A DNA stretch of 64,000 nt from Rhizobium sp. SL42. GTDB taxonomy: Bacteria; Pseudomonadota; Alphaproteobacteria; Rhizobiales; Rhizobiaceae. Within the stretch, counting starts at the first letter, position 1. Each line of letters opens with the position of its first letter. The position numbers were made by a program, and so were the translations under genes. Under the pieces are notes generated by a model. That model was not told the origin of the DNA, did not search any database, and was given only the letters and a program-made list of their open reading frames with translations. Of the stretch, positions 10,227 through 19,123 are shown one piece after another. The stretch covers positions 758,001 to 822,000 of the forward strand of contig NZ_CP063397.1 in assembly GCF_021729845.1 (NCBI RefSeq). Direction: 5' to 3'.

Positions 10227-10913
10227 TCATTGTGGTCTCGGGCCAGTGCTCAACCTGCGAGGCGCTTGGCCCCGATAGGTTTCGAGCAGAGTTGCGCGTT
10301 TCACTACACCTTCACCCGCCTGCCCTGCAAGCGCTGCGGCATGGATAAACGCATTCTGGCCCATCAGTTCGTCCATTTCATTCCCGGATAGAAGCTGGAA
10401 CGAAGGGATCTCCGCCTCAGTTTCCATTCCGAGATGCCGGGCCTTTCGGGCCTGGTCGATCTTTCGTATCCCGTCCGCCGCGGCGTCCGTTGAGTGGAAC
10501 ACCGCAAGCGCTTCCCCGCTGCGCACAGCGAGTTCGACCTTGGCGGATCCGATGATGAACTGCCCCGCCTTGCGGGCCAGGTTCATCATTCCCGTCAGTT
10601 GGCTGGCGAGAAGCCTGTCAACCATCGCACCAAGGTCGGGATCCGCCTTGATGTCTTTCCTGAGCGCCCTGGCGAAGAGTTTCTTCGCCACAGCCTTATC
10701 GACAGCCTCGCGGCTCGGTGTGACCCAGCAGCCCCGACCGGGAAGCGTGCGCTTCAGATCGGGAACGATCAAGCCGTCCGGCCCCGCGACGAAGCGAAGC
10801 AACGTCTCGGGCGAACTGCTCTCACGGGTGACGATGCACATGCGTCCATTCACGTCGCTGAGGTCGAAGTCGTCTTCGTCCTGTGCCGTGTCTGGAGACT
10901 GGGCGGCCATCAC
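10227..10913 (-). CDS. YlxR (DUF448) - L7Ae-like fused RNA-binding protein
   Basis: 228 residues. Residues about 22-95 form a YlxR/DUF448 domain (RMCIVTRES ... LLRFV ... PGRGCWVTPSREAV). Residues about 100-190 resemble an L7Ae/L30e/YlxQ ribosomal-type RNA-binding fold (GMMNLARKAGQFIIGSAKVE). In Firmicutes these are two separate genes (ylxR, ylxQ) in the nusA-infB operon; here they are one polypeptide, the usual form in Rhizobiales annotation. Its ATG overlaps the nusA stop (ATGA), so translation is coupled. Its exact role in transcription or ribosome assembly is not established. Confidence 0.85.
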   Translation of the reverse strand: MMAAQSPDTAQDEDDFDLSDVNGRMCIVTRESSSPETLLRFVAGPDGLIVPDLKRTLPGRGCWVTPSREAVDKAVAKKLFARALRKDIKADPDLGAMVDRLLASQLTGMMNLARKAGQFIIGSAKVELAVRSGEALAVFHSTDAAADGIRKIDQARKARHLGMETEAEIPSFQLLSGNEMDELMGQNAFIHAAALAGQAGEGVVKRATLLETYRGQAPRRLSTGPRPQ

Positions 10914-12520
10914 GCTTCCTGCTCGGCTTCCGCCTCGCCTTCCACATCGCCTTCGGCTTCAGCAGCCAAATCGTCTTCGGTGATCCATCCGGCGGAAAGT
11001 CGCGCCTGGACAATCATGTTTTCAGCTTCCGCACGCGAAATCTCGAACTTCGAGAACAGGCCCTCGAACTTCTTGGTTTCGCCGTTCTTACGCTCGCTCC
11101 ATCCGACCAGGTCGTCGGCGGCGCAGCCTGCGAAATCTTCGATCGTCTTGATGCCGTCTTCGCCAAGCGCGACCATCATCTGCGAGGTCATGCCGTTGAT
11201 CTCGCGCAGTTCGTCGGCAACGCCGAGTTCCTTGCGCTTGGCATCTCTCTCGGCTTCGATCTTCTCGATGTATTCACGAGCACGCGTCTGAATTTCTTCG
11301 GCCGTGTCCTCGTCAAAGCCATCGATCGAGGCAATTTCGTCGAGCTCGACATAAGCCAGTTCCTCGACGGCCGCGAAGCCCTCCGAGGCCAATACCTGGC
11401 CGACCATTTCGTCGACGTCGAGGGCATCCATGAACAGGTTGGTGCGCTCGTTGAATTCCTTCTGGCGGCGCTCCGACTCTTCGGCTTCCGTCATGATGTC
11501 GATATCCCAGCCGGTCAGCTGCGACGCGAGGCGAACGTTCTGACCGCGACGGCCGATGGCGAGCGACAGCTGTTCGTCGGGAACCACGACTTCGATACGT
11601 TCTGCATCTTCGTCGAGAACGACCTTGGCGACTTCAGCCGGCTGCAGGGCGTTGACGATGAAGGATGCCGGATCCTGGGACCACGGAATGATGTCGATCT
11701 TTTCGCCCTGAAGCTCGCCGACAACGGCCTGAACGCGGCTACCGCGCATACCGACGCAGGCGCCAACCGGATCGATCGACGAGTCGTTGGAAATGACGGC
11801 GATCTTGGCGCGCGAGCCGGGGTCGCGGGCAACCGACTTGATCTGGATGATGCCGTCGTAGATTTCCGGAACTTCCATGGTGAACAGCTTCACCATGAAC
11901 TGCGGATGGGTACGCGACAGGAAGATCTGCGGGCCGCGCTGTTCACGGCGCACGTCGTAGACATAGGCGCGAACGCGGTCGCCGTAACGGAAAGCTTCGC
12001 GCGGGATCATCTCGTCGCGACGAATGATGCCTTCGCCGCGGCCGAGATCGACGATCACATTGCCGTATTCGACGCGCTTGACGGTGCCGTTGACGATTTC
12101 GCCCATGCGGTCCTTGAACTCGTCATACTGGCGATCACGTTCGGCTTCGCGAACCTTCTGCACGATGACCTGCTTGGCAGACTGGGCAGCAATACGGCCG
12201 AAATCCATCGGCGGCAGCGGATCGGCAATGTAGTCGCCAAGCTTCGCGTCGACATTGCGGTCGCGCGCCAGTTCGAGCGCGATCTGCGTCGCATAGTCCT
12301 CGACCTTCTCGACGACTTCCAACAGACGTTGCAGGCGGATTTCGCCGGTCTTGGAATTGATGTCGGCGCGGATATTGGTCTCGGTGCCGTAACGCGAACG
12401 GGCAGCCTTCTGGATCGCGTCTGCCATGGCGGCGAGCACGATTTCGCGGTCGATCACCTTTTCGCGGGCAACGGCATCTGCGATCTGCAAGAGCTCGAGC
12501 CGGTTAGCACTGACTGCCAT
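10910..12520 (-). CDS. nusA: transcription termination/antitermination factor NusA
   Basis: 536 residues with the full NusA layout: an N-terminal RNA-polymerase-binding domain (to about 125), an S1 domain, two KH domains (the second with LAIGRRGQNVRLASQLTGW), and C-terminal helix-hairpin-helix-like acidic repeats rich in Asp/Glu. NusA modulates pausing, Rho-dependent and intrinsic termination, and rRNA antitermination. It is followed with a 4-base overlap by the YlxR-L7Ae gene and preceded by rimP, the widely conserved order. Confidence 0.97.
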   Translation of the reverse strand: MAVSANRLELLQIADAVAREKVIDREIVLAAMADAIQKAARSRYGTETNIRADINSKTGEIRLQRLLEVVEKVEDYATQIALELARDRNVDAKLGDYIADPLPPMDFGRIAAQSAKQVIVQKVREAERDRQYDEFKDRMGEIVNGTVKRVEYGNVIVDLGRGEGIIRRDEMIPREAFRYGDRVRAYVYDVRREQRGPQIFLSRTHPQFMVKLFTMEVPEIYDGIIQIKSVARDPGSRAKIAVISNDSSIDPVGACVGMRGSRVQAVVGELQGEKIDIIPWSQDPASFIVNALQPAEVAKVVLDEDAERIEVVVPDEQLSLAIGRRGQNVRLASQLTGWDIDIMTEAEESERRQKEFNERTNLFMDALDVDEMVGQVLASEGFAAVEELAYVELDEIASIDGFDEDTAEEIQTRAREYIEKIEAERDAKRKELGVADELREINGMTSQMMVALGEDGIKTIEDFAGCAADDLVGWSERKNGETKKFEGLFSKFEISRAEAENMIVQARLSAGWITEDDLAAEAEGDVEGEAEAEQEA

Positions 12521-12577
12521 TGTCTTAGGTCTCCGTCTTCATGCCTGGGCGTCTGCCGCAAGGCTATCTGTCAAACG

Positions 12578-13189
12578 TTATGCGTCTTCGCTGTCGTCTT
12601 CGTCATTCTGGTTGGCCGCTTGCGCCTTTGCCAACTTGTCTGCACGAAGCGCGTCACGGACCAGTTCATCCGTCAAAATGAGCTTGGCTTCTGCCAAGGT
12701 GCTGAACGGGATGACCAGCCGCGGCTCTTCGCCATAAGCCGGCTGATCGCGCTCAAGCGTGAAGCCATCGGCATCCACGGCAACGATCTTGCCGCGGAAG
12801 CGCTTGCGGTTATCGACGAGAATCGATGTCTCGCACTTCACCAGATTGCCCTGCCAGCGAACAAAGTCGGACTTGCGAACCATCGGCCGGTCGATCCCTG
12901 GGGACGAGACTTCCAGATGATATTCCCTGTCGACCGGGTCCTCGACGTCAAGCACCGGCGAGATCGCCATGGATACGGCTTCGCAATCCTCGACGGTCAT
13001 TGTCCCGTCGTTGCGTTCGGCCATGACCTGCAGCGTGAGCCCGTTCTGGTTCATCATCCGCACGCGGACGAGCTTGAAATCCATCGCCACGAGCACAGGC
13101 TCGATGATCTCTGCGATACGACGGTCCAGGCCCGTCTCAATGATAATCCGTGCTTCGCCCGGTTCAGGCTGCGGCATGTTATCGGACAA
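12578..13189 (-). CDS. rimP: ribosome maturation factor RimP
   Basis: 203 residues if the TTG at 13189 is used (GGGAG lies about eight bases upstream); an ATG four codons later has no ribosome site. The N-terminal alpha/beta domain ([20 protein letters not shown]) and the [15 protein letters not shown] motif ([12 protein letters not shown]) identify RimP, followed by an Sm-like C-terminal domain with an acidic tail. RimP is needed for 30S maturation. It is the first gene of the minus-strand rimP-nusA-infB operon. The 175-bp divergent gap to the MFS gene should hold the operon promoter, though none stands out by eye. Confidence 0.95.
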   Translation of the reverse strand: MSDNMPQPEPGEARIIIETGLDRRIAEIIEPVLVAMDFKLVRVRMMNQNGLTLQVMAERNDGTMTVEDCEAVSMAISPVLDVEDPVDREYHLEVSSPGIDRPMVRKSDFVRWQGNLVKCETSILVDNRKRFRGKIVAVDADGFTLERDQPAYGEEPRLVIPFSTLAEAKLILTDELVRDALRADKLAKAQAANQNDEDDSEDA

Positions 13190-13430
13190 TCGTCATACTC
13201 CCGATTGGCTGCGATCGCCAATAAAAAAGAGCGGGTCCTTGCGGTCCCACTCTCCATCGGTCGATCAAGAATTTGAATGCCGTATACGCTGCCTTGCCCC
13301 CAAATGCAAGCTTTTCGCGTCGGGTCGAAAACAAACTTGCCTTTAAGGGCTTGGCCGTTGCAAGGTGAGCCTCTGGCTGGCGTGCTCCGCCAATTCCATT
13401 CCCGGACAAGCCAATCGACGAGTAAGCTCT

Positions 13431-15059
13431 GTGCCCGACAGCCGATCTCCGCTATCTCCGCTTGCAAACGAGTTCTATCGGCGGATCTGGTTCGCCAGCA
13501 TGGCGTCCAATCTCGGCGGACTGATTCAAGGGGTTGGCGCTGCCTGGATGATGGCATCCATCTCCAGCTCCGAAAACATGGTGGCGCTCGTTCAGGCGTC
13601 CAATACCGGGCCGATCATGCTGTTCTCGCTGATCGCCGGTGCCATCGCCGACAGCTTCGACCGCCGTCGGGTGATGATCGCCTCGCAGCTTTTCATGATC
13701 ACGATTTCGGCCTTGCTGGCGCTGTTTGCCTATCTCGAGCTGATTACGCCCTGGGCGCTGCTGGCCTTCACCTTCCTGATCGGCTGCGGCACGGCGCTCA
13801 ACAATCCCTCCTGGCAGGCATCGGTTGGGGACATGGTGCCGCGCGCCGATCTGCCGGCGGCGGTTTCGCTCAACAGCATGGGCTTCAATATCACCCGCAG
13901 CGTCGGCCCGGCCATCGGCGGCCTGATCGTTGCTGCAGCTGGGGCTGCGGCGGCGTTTGCGGCCAATACGCTCAGCTATTTCGCCATTCTCTACGCGCTG
14001 TTCCGCTGGAAGCCTGATTACCCGCAGAGCACGCTGCCGCGCGAGCAGCTTGGTCCGGCGATCTCGGCCGGTCTTCGTTATGTCGCCATGTCGCCCAATC
14101 TCGGCAAGGTTCTGTTTCGCGGCTTTGTCTTCGGCCTGACGGCGACATCGATACTCTCGCTTCTGCCGATCGTGGCCCGCGACCAGCTGGCGGGCGGGCC
14201 CCTGGTCTATGGCGGTCTCCTGGGTGCCTTCGGCGTGGGTGCCATCCTCGGCGCGATCTACAATCAGCGACTGCGCGACATCCTGTCGAGTGAGGACATC
14301 GTACGCGCCTCCTTTGCCGGCTTTGCGCTGGCGACGGTCGTCACCGGTGTCAGTGGTTCGATCTGGATGGCGGGCGCCGCTTTGATGGTTGCCGGTGCCT
14401 GCTGGGTCTTGGCGCTGTCCCTTTTCAACACGGTTGTGCAGCTCTCGACGCCGCGCTGGGTGGTCGGGCGGGCACTGTCATTGTACCAGACGGCGACCTT
14501 CGGCGGCATGGCAACCGGCAGCTGGCTGTGGGGCAGCATCGCGGAAAATTCCGGGTCCGGGCACGCCCTCATCGCCTCCGGCGCTTTGATGATGGTCGGC
14601 GTGGCGATTGGATTCTTCCTGCCGATGCCGGCCTTTTCCACCCTCGATCTCGATCCTCTCAACCGTTTCAACGAACCGGCACTGAAACTGGACATACGAC
14701 CGCGCAGCGGGCCGATCGTCATCCAGATCGATTTCGAGATTGATGATGCCGACGTGCCGGAATTTTTGCGCATCATGGTCGAACGTCGCCGCATTCGCCT
14801 GCGCGACGGCGCACGCAACTGGACGCTGATGCGCGATCTCGAAAAGCCGGAGATCTGGACGGAAACCTACCATGTTCCGACCTGGGTCGATTACGTTCGT
14901 CACAATCAGCGCCGTACCAAGGCAGACGCTGAAATCACCGATCGTCTGATTGAACTGCACCGCGGATCGACCAGCCCGCATGTGCACCGCATGATCGAGC
15001 GGCAGGCCATCCCGCCGGCGGATGATGTGTTCCACCAGCCGCATCTCGACCACCCCTGA
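13431..15059 (+). CDS. MFS transporter of the EntS/MFS_3 type with C-terminal extension
   Basis: About 542 residues from GTG 13431 (weak GAG upstream; a GTG at 13365 is an alternative). Roughly 400 residues form a 12-helix major facilitator with the loop motif GAIADSFDRRRVMI after helix 2 and repeated Gly-rich helices. The last ~130 residues are soluble (IQIDFEIDDADVPEFLRIMVERRR ... WVDYVRHNQRRTKADAEI), a tail common to PF05977-type exporters. Family members export enterobactin and other small molecules; the substrate here cannot be inferred. It is transcribed away from rimP and converges on the lytic transglycosylase gene. Confidence 0.8.
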   Translation: MPDSRSPLSPLANEFYRRIWFASMASNLGGLIQGVGAAWMMASISSSENMVALVQASNTGPIMLFSLIAGAIADSFDRRRVMIASQLFMITISALLALFAYLELITPWALLAFTFLIGCGTALNNPSWQASVGDMVPRADLPAAVSLNSMGFNITRSVGPAIGGLIVAAAGAAAAFAANTLSYFAILYALFRWKPDYPQSTLPREQLGPAISAGLRYVAMSPNLGKVLFRGFVFGLTATSILSLLPIVARDQLAGGPLVYGGLLGAFGVGAILGAIYNQRLRDILSSEDIVRASFAGFALATVVTGVSGSIWMAGAALMVAGACWVLALSLFNTVVQLSTPRWVVGRALSLYQTATFGGMATGSWLWGSIAENSGSGHALIASGALMMVGVAIGFFLPMPAFSTLDLDPLNRFNEPALKLDIRPRSGPIVIQIDFEIDDADVPEFLRIMVERRRIRLRDGARNWTLMRDLEKPEIWTETYHVPTWVDYVRHNQRRTKADAEITDRLIELHRGSTSPHVHRMIERQAIPPADDVFHQPHLDHP

Positions 15060-15068
15060 TCCGTGCGA

Positions 15069-16361
15069 TCAGCGCAGCTTTGCCTTCAGGCTCGCACTTG
15101 GGTAGCAGGTCGGAGTGAGGCCGTTTTTCGTTTGCCATTCGCCAAGAGAGCGGCGCGTCTTGAAGCCGGGTAGCCCGTCCACCTTGCCGACATCGTACCC
15201 CTGCGCCACCAGCGCCTTCTGCATTGCCAGCACGTCCGAGCGCAGCATCTTGCCGACATCTCCCCAGGACCCCTTGAAGGCACCCGATCCGCCGGCAATC
15301 CTGTCTGCCAGATTGCCGATGAACAGCGCATAGAGATCGGAATTGTTATATTCCTTGATCACATAGAAGTTGGGCGTCACCAGGAATTCCGGGCCGAAGG
15401 TGCCGGCTGGGACCAGCATCATGGCGTCTTGCTTGATTTCCCGGGAGGGGAAGGCCTTGCCGGAAATGCGGGTGAGTCCCTCCGCCGTCCATGCCGACAC
15501 AGGCTGTGCCCGGTCCGGTCCTTCCTGCGCGCAGGAGACACCGTCCGGAATGCTGATCTCGAAGCCCCAGTCGCGGCCGCGCTGCCAGCCGCTTTTGACC
15601 AGGTAGTTGGCGATCGAGGCGAGCGTATCCGGCACCGAATTCCAGATATCGCGTTTCCCGTCGCCATCGAAATCCACAGCATATTTCAGGAAACTCGTCG
15701 GCATGAATTGTGGTTGACCAAGCGCGCCGGCCCAGGAGCCGCGCATCTGTTGGGCCGTTACGTCGCCGCCTTCGATCATGTGCAGGGCCGAGATCAGTTC
15801 GCGCTGGAACATGTCCTTGCGTGTCGACATGAAGGCCTTGGTGGCCAGGACGTCCAGAGCGCGATAGGGCATTTTCGCCTTGCCGAAACCGGATTCGCGC
15901 CCCCAGATCGCGACAAGGATCGAGCCCGGAACGCCATAGGTCGCCTCGACCTTGCGCAGCGTGCTGCCGTGTTGTGACGCAAGCGTACGCCCGGTCGCGG
16001 CCAGCCCCTGCAGCCGCTTTTCGGAGAAGTACGAGGCGGGCGAGGAAAATTCGGCCTGGCTCTGGCTTTGTTCCTTCGGCGGGGTTGTGCCCGGCGCAAC
16101 GAGATCCGGCAGATCCCAGTTGAGGGTCAGGTCGGAGACAGCCTTGTCGAATGCCGGCTTGGAAATGCCGGCATTTTGGGCTTCGCGCCAGAGATCGGTG
16201 GCAATCCAGCGCTGGAACTGCCCTTCGACATCGGCGCGCGACGGGGCAGAAAGCGCAGCCGAGACACCGGGCCCGAACACGATCGATAGCGCCAGGGCCA
16301 TGCCTGCCAGGAAATTGTGAGGGCGGACATTGCGGGGCAGTAAGCGGCAGGTATCGCCCAT
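15069..16361 (-). CDS. lytic murein transglycosylase, MltB/SLT_2 family with peptidoglycan-binding domain
   Basis: 430 residues. A hydrophobic stretch near residues 17-37 suggests a signal peptide, though the start may lie a little later. The SLT_2 catalytic domain spans about 45-340, with the catalytic glutamate in IWGRESGFGK (Glu156). A C-terminal PG_binding_1 repeat follows (MLRSDVLAMQKALVAQGYDVGKVDGLPGFKTRRSL). The enzyme would cleave MurNAc-GlcNAc bonds to 1,6-anhydro products in the periplasm. It follows recR by about 25 bases on the minus strand. Confidence 0.88.
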   Translation of the reverse strand: MGDTCRLLPRNVRPHNFLAGMALALSIVFGPGVSAALSAPSRADVEGQFQRWIATDLWREAQNAGISKPAFDKAVSDLTLNWDLPDLVAPGTTPPKEQSQSQAEFSSPASYFSEKRLQGLAATGRTLASQHGSTLRKVEATYGVPGSILVAIWGRESGFGKAKMPYRALDVLATKAFMSTRKDMFQRELISALHMIEGGDVTAQQMRGSWAGALGQPQFMPTSFLKYAVDFDGDGKRDIWNSVPDTLASIANYLVKSGWQRGRDWGFEISIPDGVSCAQEGPDRAQPVSAWTAEGLTRISGKAFPSREIKQDAMMLVPAGTFGPEFLVTPNFYVIKEYNNSDLYALFIGNLADRIAGGSGAFKGSWGDVGKMLRSDVLAMQKALVAQGYDVGKVDGLPGFKTRRSLGEWQTKNGLTPTCYPSASLKAKLR

Positions 16362-16385
16362 GATGTTTTCTCCCGTAGGCGACCG

Positions 16386-16994
16386 TCAGATCGCCGTGCG
16401 CGCTCGGAGCGCCGCAGACAGCGTTCCTTCATCGAGATAGTCGAGTTCGCCGCCGACGGGCACGCCATGTGCCAGCCGCGTGATCTTCACACCTTCCAGC
16501 CCGGTCAGATGATCGGTGATATAGTGGGCGGTTGTTTGGCCTTCGACGGTCGCGTTGACGGCGATGATAACTTCGCGGACACTGCCCTTGGCCACCCTCT
16601 CGATCAGCCCCTTGATGTTGAGATCATCCGGCCCGACGCCATCCAGCGGAGACAAAGTGCCGCCGAGGACATGATAGGCCGCGTTCATTGCGCCCGCCCG
16701 CTCCAGAGCCCAGAGATCGGAAACATCCTCGACGACGATGATCATCGACTGGTCGCGCCGATCGTCGGTGCACACTGTGCAGGGATCGATCGTGTCGACA
16801 TTGCCGCAGCACGAACAGATCTTCACCTTGTCGTAAGCCTCACCCATGGCATGGCCAAGTGGGCCGAGAAGCTGGTCTTTTTTCTTGATCAGATGCAGTG
16901 CCGCGCGGCGCGCCGAACGCGGTCCAAGCCCCGGCACCTTCGCCAGGAGCTGGATGAGTTTTTCGATTTCGGGGCCGGTGACTCGCTTTGCCAT
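16386..16994 (-). CDS. recR: recombination mediator RecR
   Basis: 202 residues. The N-terminal helix-hairpin-helix ([18 protein letters not shown]), a C4 zinc finger ([16 protein letters not shown], about residues 58-73) and a Toprim domain ([14 protein letters not shown]) are all intact. RecR acts with RecO and RecF to load RecA on SSB-coated gaps. In many relatives recR directly follows dnaX-ybaB; here two plus-strand genes lie between them. Confidence 0.96.
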   Translation of the reverse strand: MAKRVTGPEIEKLIQLLAKVPGLGPRSARRAALHLIKKKDQLLGPLGHAMGEAYDKVKICSCCGNVDTIDPCTVCTDDRRDQSMIIVVEDVSDLWALERAGAMNAAYHVLGGTLSPLDGVGPDDLNIKGLIERVAKGSVREVIIAVNATVEGQTTAHYITDHLTGLEGVKITRLAHGVPVGGELDYLDEGTLSAALRARTAI

Positions 16995-17049
16995 GCGGCG
17001 TTTCTAGCCCATAATGTTGGCAAACGGAATCGTCGAACACGGGTTACGG

Positions 17050-17670
17050 ATGAAAATACGCGCCGTATGCCGTGGCAACCCCGAAGTGTTGCCGGGCAAG
17101 AAATACAAGACCGGCATCAACAAGATCGCCTTAGCCGGGCCGACGATGGTCGATGCGCAGGGTCTTGTTGGCGACAGCATTTGCAACGGCAAGCATCATG
17201 GTGGCGTCGAGCAGGCGATCTATCTCGAGGGCAGCATCGATCTTTCCTGGTGGGAGAACGAACTTGGCCGCGCCCTGCCGCCGGGTATCTTTGGCGAAAA
17301 CCTGATCATCGAGGGTCTGGACAACCGAACGCTTGCGGCCGGTGACCGTTTTGCCATTGGCGATGTGCTTCTGGAAGTGACCTCGCCGCGCATGCCCTGT
17401 GCAACCTTCGCAGCCCGCATGAGTGAGCCCGGCATGGTCAAGCGATATGCCCGTGCGGCGCGTGGCGGGGCTTATTGCCGGGTGCTAACGGCGGGGTTGA
17501 TTGAAGCGGGCCAGGACGTTGCACTGATGCCCTATGACGGCGAGCGGGTGAGCCTGCCTGAAATGATGGCCACCTTCGGCAGGTCTCTCTCGCAGGACGA
17601 CCGGCAGCGTTATCTTGCCGCGCCGATCAACGACAGGTGGAAGCAGGACATACGGCGCGCGATATCCTGA
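17050..17670 (+). CDS. MOSC domain protein (YiiM-like)
   Basis: 206 residues from ATG 17050; an in-frame start 36 bases upstream is less likely. The MOSC core is visible: GGVEQAIYLE, the GIFGENLIIEGL stretch, and the conserved cysteine in SPRMPCATF (Cys117), the residue by which MOSC proteins hold sulfur or molybdenum cofactor. Relatives include YiiM, which reduces N-hydroxylated compounds with Moco. The gene diverges from recR and is followed closely by an alpha/beta hydrolase. Confidence 0.82.
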   Translation: MKIRAVCRGNPEVLPGKKYKTGINKIALAGPTMVDAQGLVGDSICNGKHHGGVEQAIYLEGSIDLSWWENELGRALPPGIFGENLIIEGLDNRTLAAGDRFAIGDVLLEVTSPRMPCATFAARMSEPGMVKRYARAARGGAYCRVLTAGLIEAGQDVALMPYDGERVSLPEMMATFGRSLSQDDRQRYLAAPINDRWKQDIRRAIS

Positions 17671-17756
17671 TCGGTATCGACGATGGTTGCACGCCGCTGA
17701 ACTTTACCCGTGGGTCTGCGGCAGTCATCATGCGCCGGATCAGTACGGGGAGACAG

Positions 17757-18647
17757 ATGCAGGAAAACCGGATCGAACTGCTTTGCGCCGATGGCGTTCG
17801 GCTCGCCGGGGACTGGTGGCTACCGCTTGCCGGCGCATCGGTCGCGACGGTCGTGATCAATCCTGCAACCGGCGTGCTTGCCCGTTACTACCACTACTAT
17901 GCGCGCTTTCTGGCCAGGCAGGGCTTTAACGTCCTCACCTACGACTATCGCGGCATCGGTCAGTCGCGACCGGCCGATCTCCGCCGCGTATCCTATACAT
18001 GGCGCCAATGGGGGCAGCAGGATTTCGACGCGGCGCTTCGCCATGTATTGGATCGTGACGAGACCGGTCGTGTGCTGGTCATAGGTCACAGCATAGGCGG
18101 CTTTCTTCCCGGCTACGCGTCTATGGCTCACCGCATATCCGGTCTTCTCTCCGTCGGCGGACAGTTTGGCTATTGGGGTGACTATCGGTTGAGCAAGCGT
18201 TTGCCCATGGCGATAAAGTGGCACATGGCCATGCCGGCGATCACGGCCGCAATGGGTTATTTTCCCGGAAAGCGGCTGGGTTGGCTGGAGGATCTGCCGA
18301 AAGGCGTTGCGCTTGGGTGGGGCCTCCAGCAGCACAGGGCGGAGCAGGGGCTAACGCCTGCGGAAACGACCGAGATGCGCACAAGGTTCGCCGCCTTCAA
18401 GGGGCCTGTTCTTGCCGTCTCGATGTCAGATGATCCGATTGCGACGCCCAAGGCCGTCAACCGGGCCATGGCCTACTACAGCGGAGCTTCGATCGCCAAA
18501 GTGCACCTGTCGCCCGAGGATCTCGGCTTCGACACCGTTGGCCACTTTGATCTTTTCCACGCCCGTCATGAGCAGGGCTTCTGGAGAAGCAGCCTCGACT
18601 GGTTGCGCGAAGGGCGTAATCCATGGCCTTCGCGGGTCTACCTCTAG
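17757..18647 (+). CDS. alpha/beta hydrolase of the serine aminopeptidase-like type
   Basis: 296 residues from ATG 17757, chosen for GGGGAGACAG just upstream; longer readings overlap the MOSC gene. The nucleophile elbow is GHSIGG (Ser112), the oxyanion strand is VVINPATG, and the catalytic histidine is probably in the DTVGHFDLF segment near the C-terminus. The DYRGIGQSRP strand is typical of the family. Substrate unknown. A strong inverted repeat (18627-18661) spans the stop codon. Confidence 0.75.
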   Translation: MQENRIELLCADGVRLAGDWWLPLAGASVATVVINPATGVLARYYHYYARFLARQGFNVLTYDYRGIGQSRPADLRRVSYTWRQWGQQDFDAALRHVLDRDETGRVLVIGHSIGGFLPGYASMAHRISGLLSVGGQFGYWGDYRLSKRLPMAIKWHMAMPAITAAMGYFPGKRLGWLEDLPKGVALGWGLQQHRAEQGLTPAETTEMRTRFAAFKGPVLAVSMSDDPIATPKAVNRAMAYYSGASIAKVHLSPEDLGFDTVGHFDLFHARHEQGFWRSSLDWLREGRNPWPSRVYL

Positions 18648-18661
18648 CAGACCCGCGAAGG
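18627..18661. terminator. hairpin spanning the hydrolase stop codon, convergent with ybaB
   Basis: A 13-bp perfect stem (18627-18639 with 18649-18661) encloses a 9-base loop that contains the hydrolase TAG stop. There is no T-run on either side, so classical intrinsic termination is doubtful. It may protect 3' ends or act as a weak bidirectional terminator between converging genes. Confidence 0.5.
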
Positions 18662-18686
18662 CTCGCCTTCAGATCATGCCATGGGA

Positions 18687-19010
18687 TCAGAAAGGGAACT
18701 TCATGCCGGGCGGCAGGGGAATGCCCGCCGTGATGGAAGCCATCTTTTCCTGCGCCTGGACCTCGCCCTTGTCCTTGGCATCCTTGTGCGCGGCAACGAT
18801 CAGATCTTCGAGGATTTCGGAATCCTCTTCCTTGAAAAGCGACGGATCGATCTTGATGCTCTTCATCTCGCCCTTACCGTTCAGGACGATGGTCACTAGG
18901 CCGCCACCGGATTTGCCCTCGATTTCAAGCGCGGCGATTTCCGCCTGCGTCTTTTCCATCTTCGCCTGCATTTCCTTGACCTTGCCCATCATGCCCATGA
19001 TGTCGCGCAT
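18687..19010 (-). CDS. YbaB/EbfC nucleoid-associated protein
   Basis: 107 residues from ATG 19010, with AAGGAG six bases upstream; longer readings have no ribosome site. The YbaB pattern is clear: [25 protein letters not shown] then [23 protein letters not shown]. It forms tweezer-like dimers that bind DNA. It follows dnaX by about 110 bases, the conserved dnaX-ybaB pair. Confidence 0.93.
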   Translation of the reverse strand: MRDIMGMMGKVKEMQAKMEKTQAEIAALEIEGKSGGGLVTIVLNGKGEMKSIKIDPSLFKEEDSEILEDLIVAAHKDAKDKGEVQAQEKMASITAGIPLPPGMKFPF

Positions 19011-19123
19011 CGTCATCTCCTTGGTTTGTTGTCTTCTTGTCTGGTCCTGCTTCGACTGTTCCGCGCAGCCCACCGCATTCGAAAGCGGCTTTGCGTTTGG
19101 AATGGCCGCAAAATTCCGGCAAT

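Noticed and set aside
10883..13276. 797-codon open frame opposite nusA and rimP
   Set aside because: Antisense shadow of two firmly identified genes; no ribosome site or motif.
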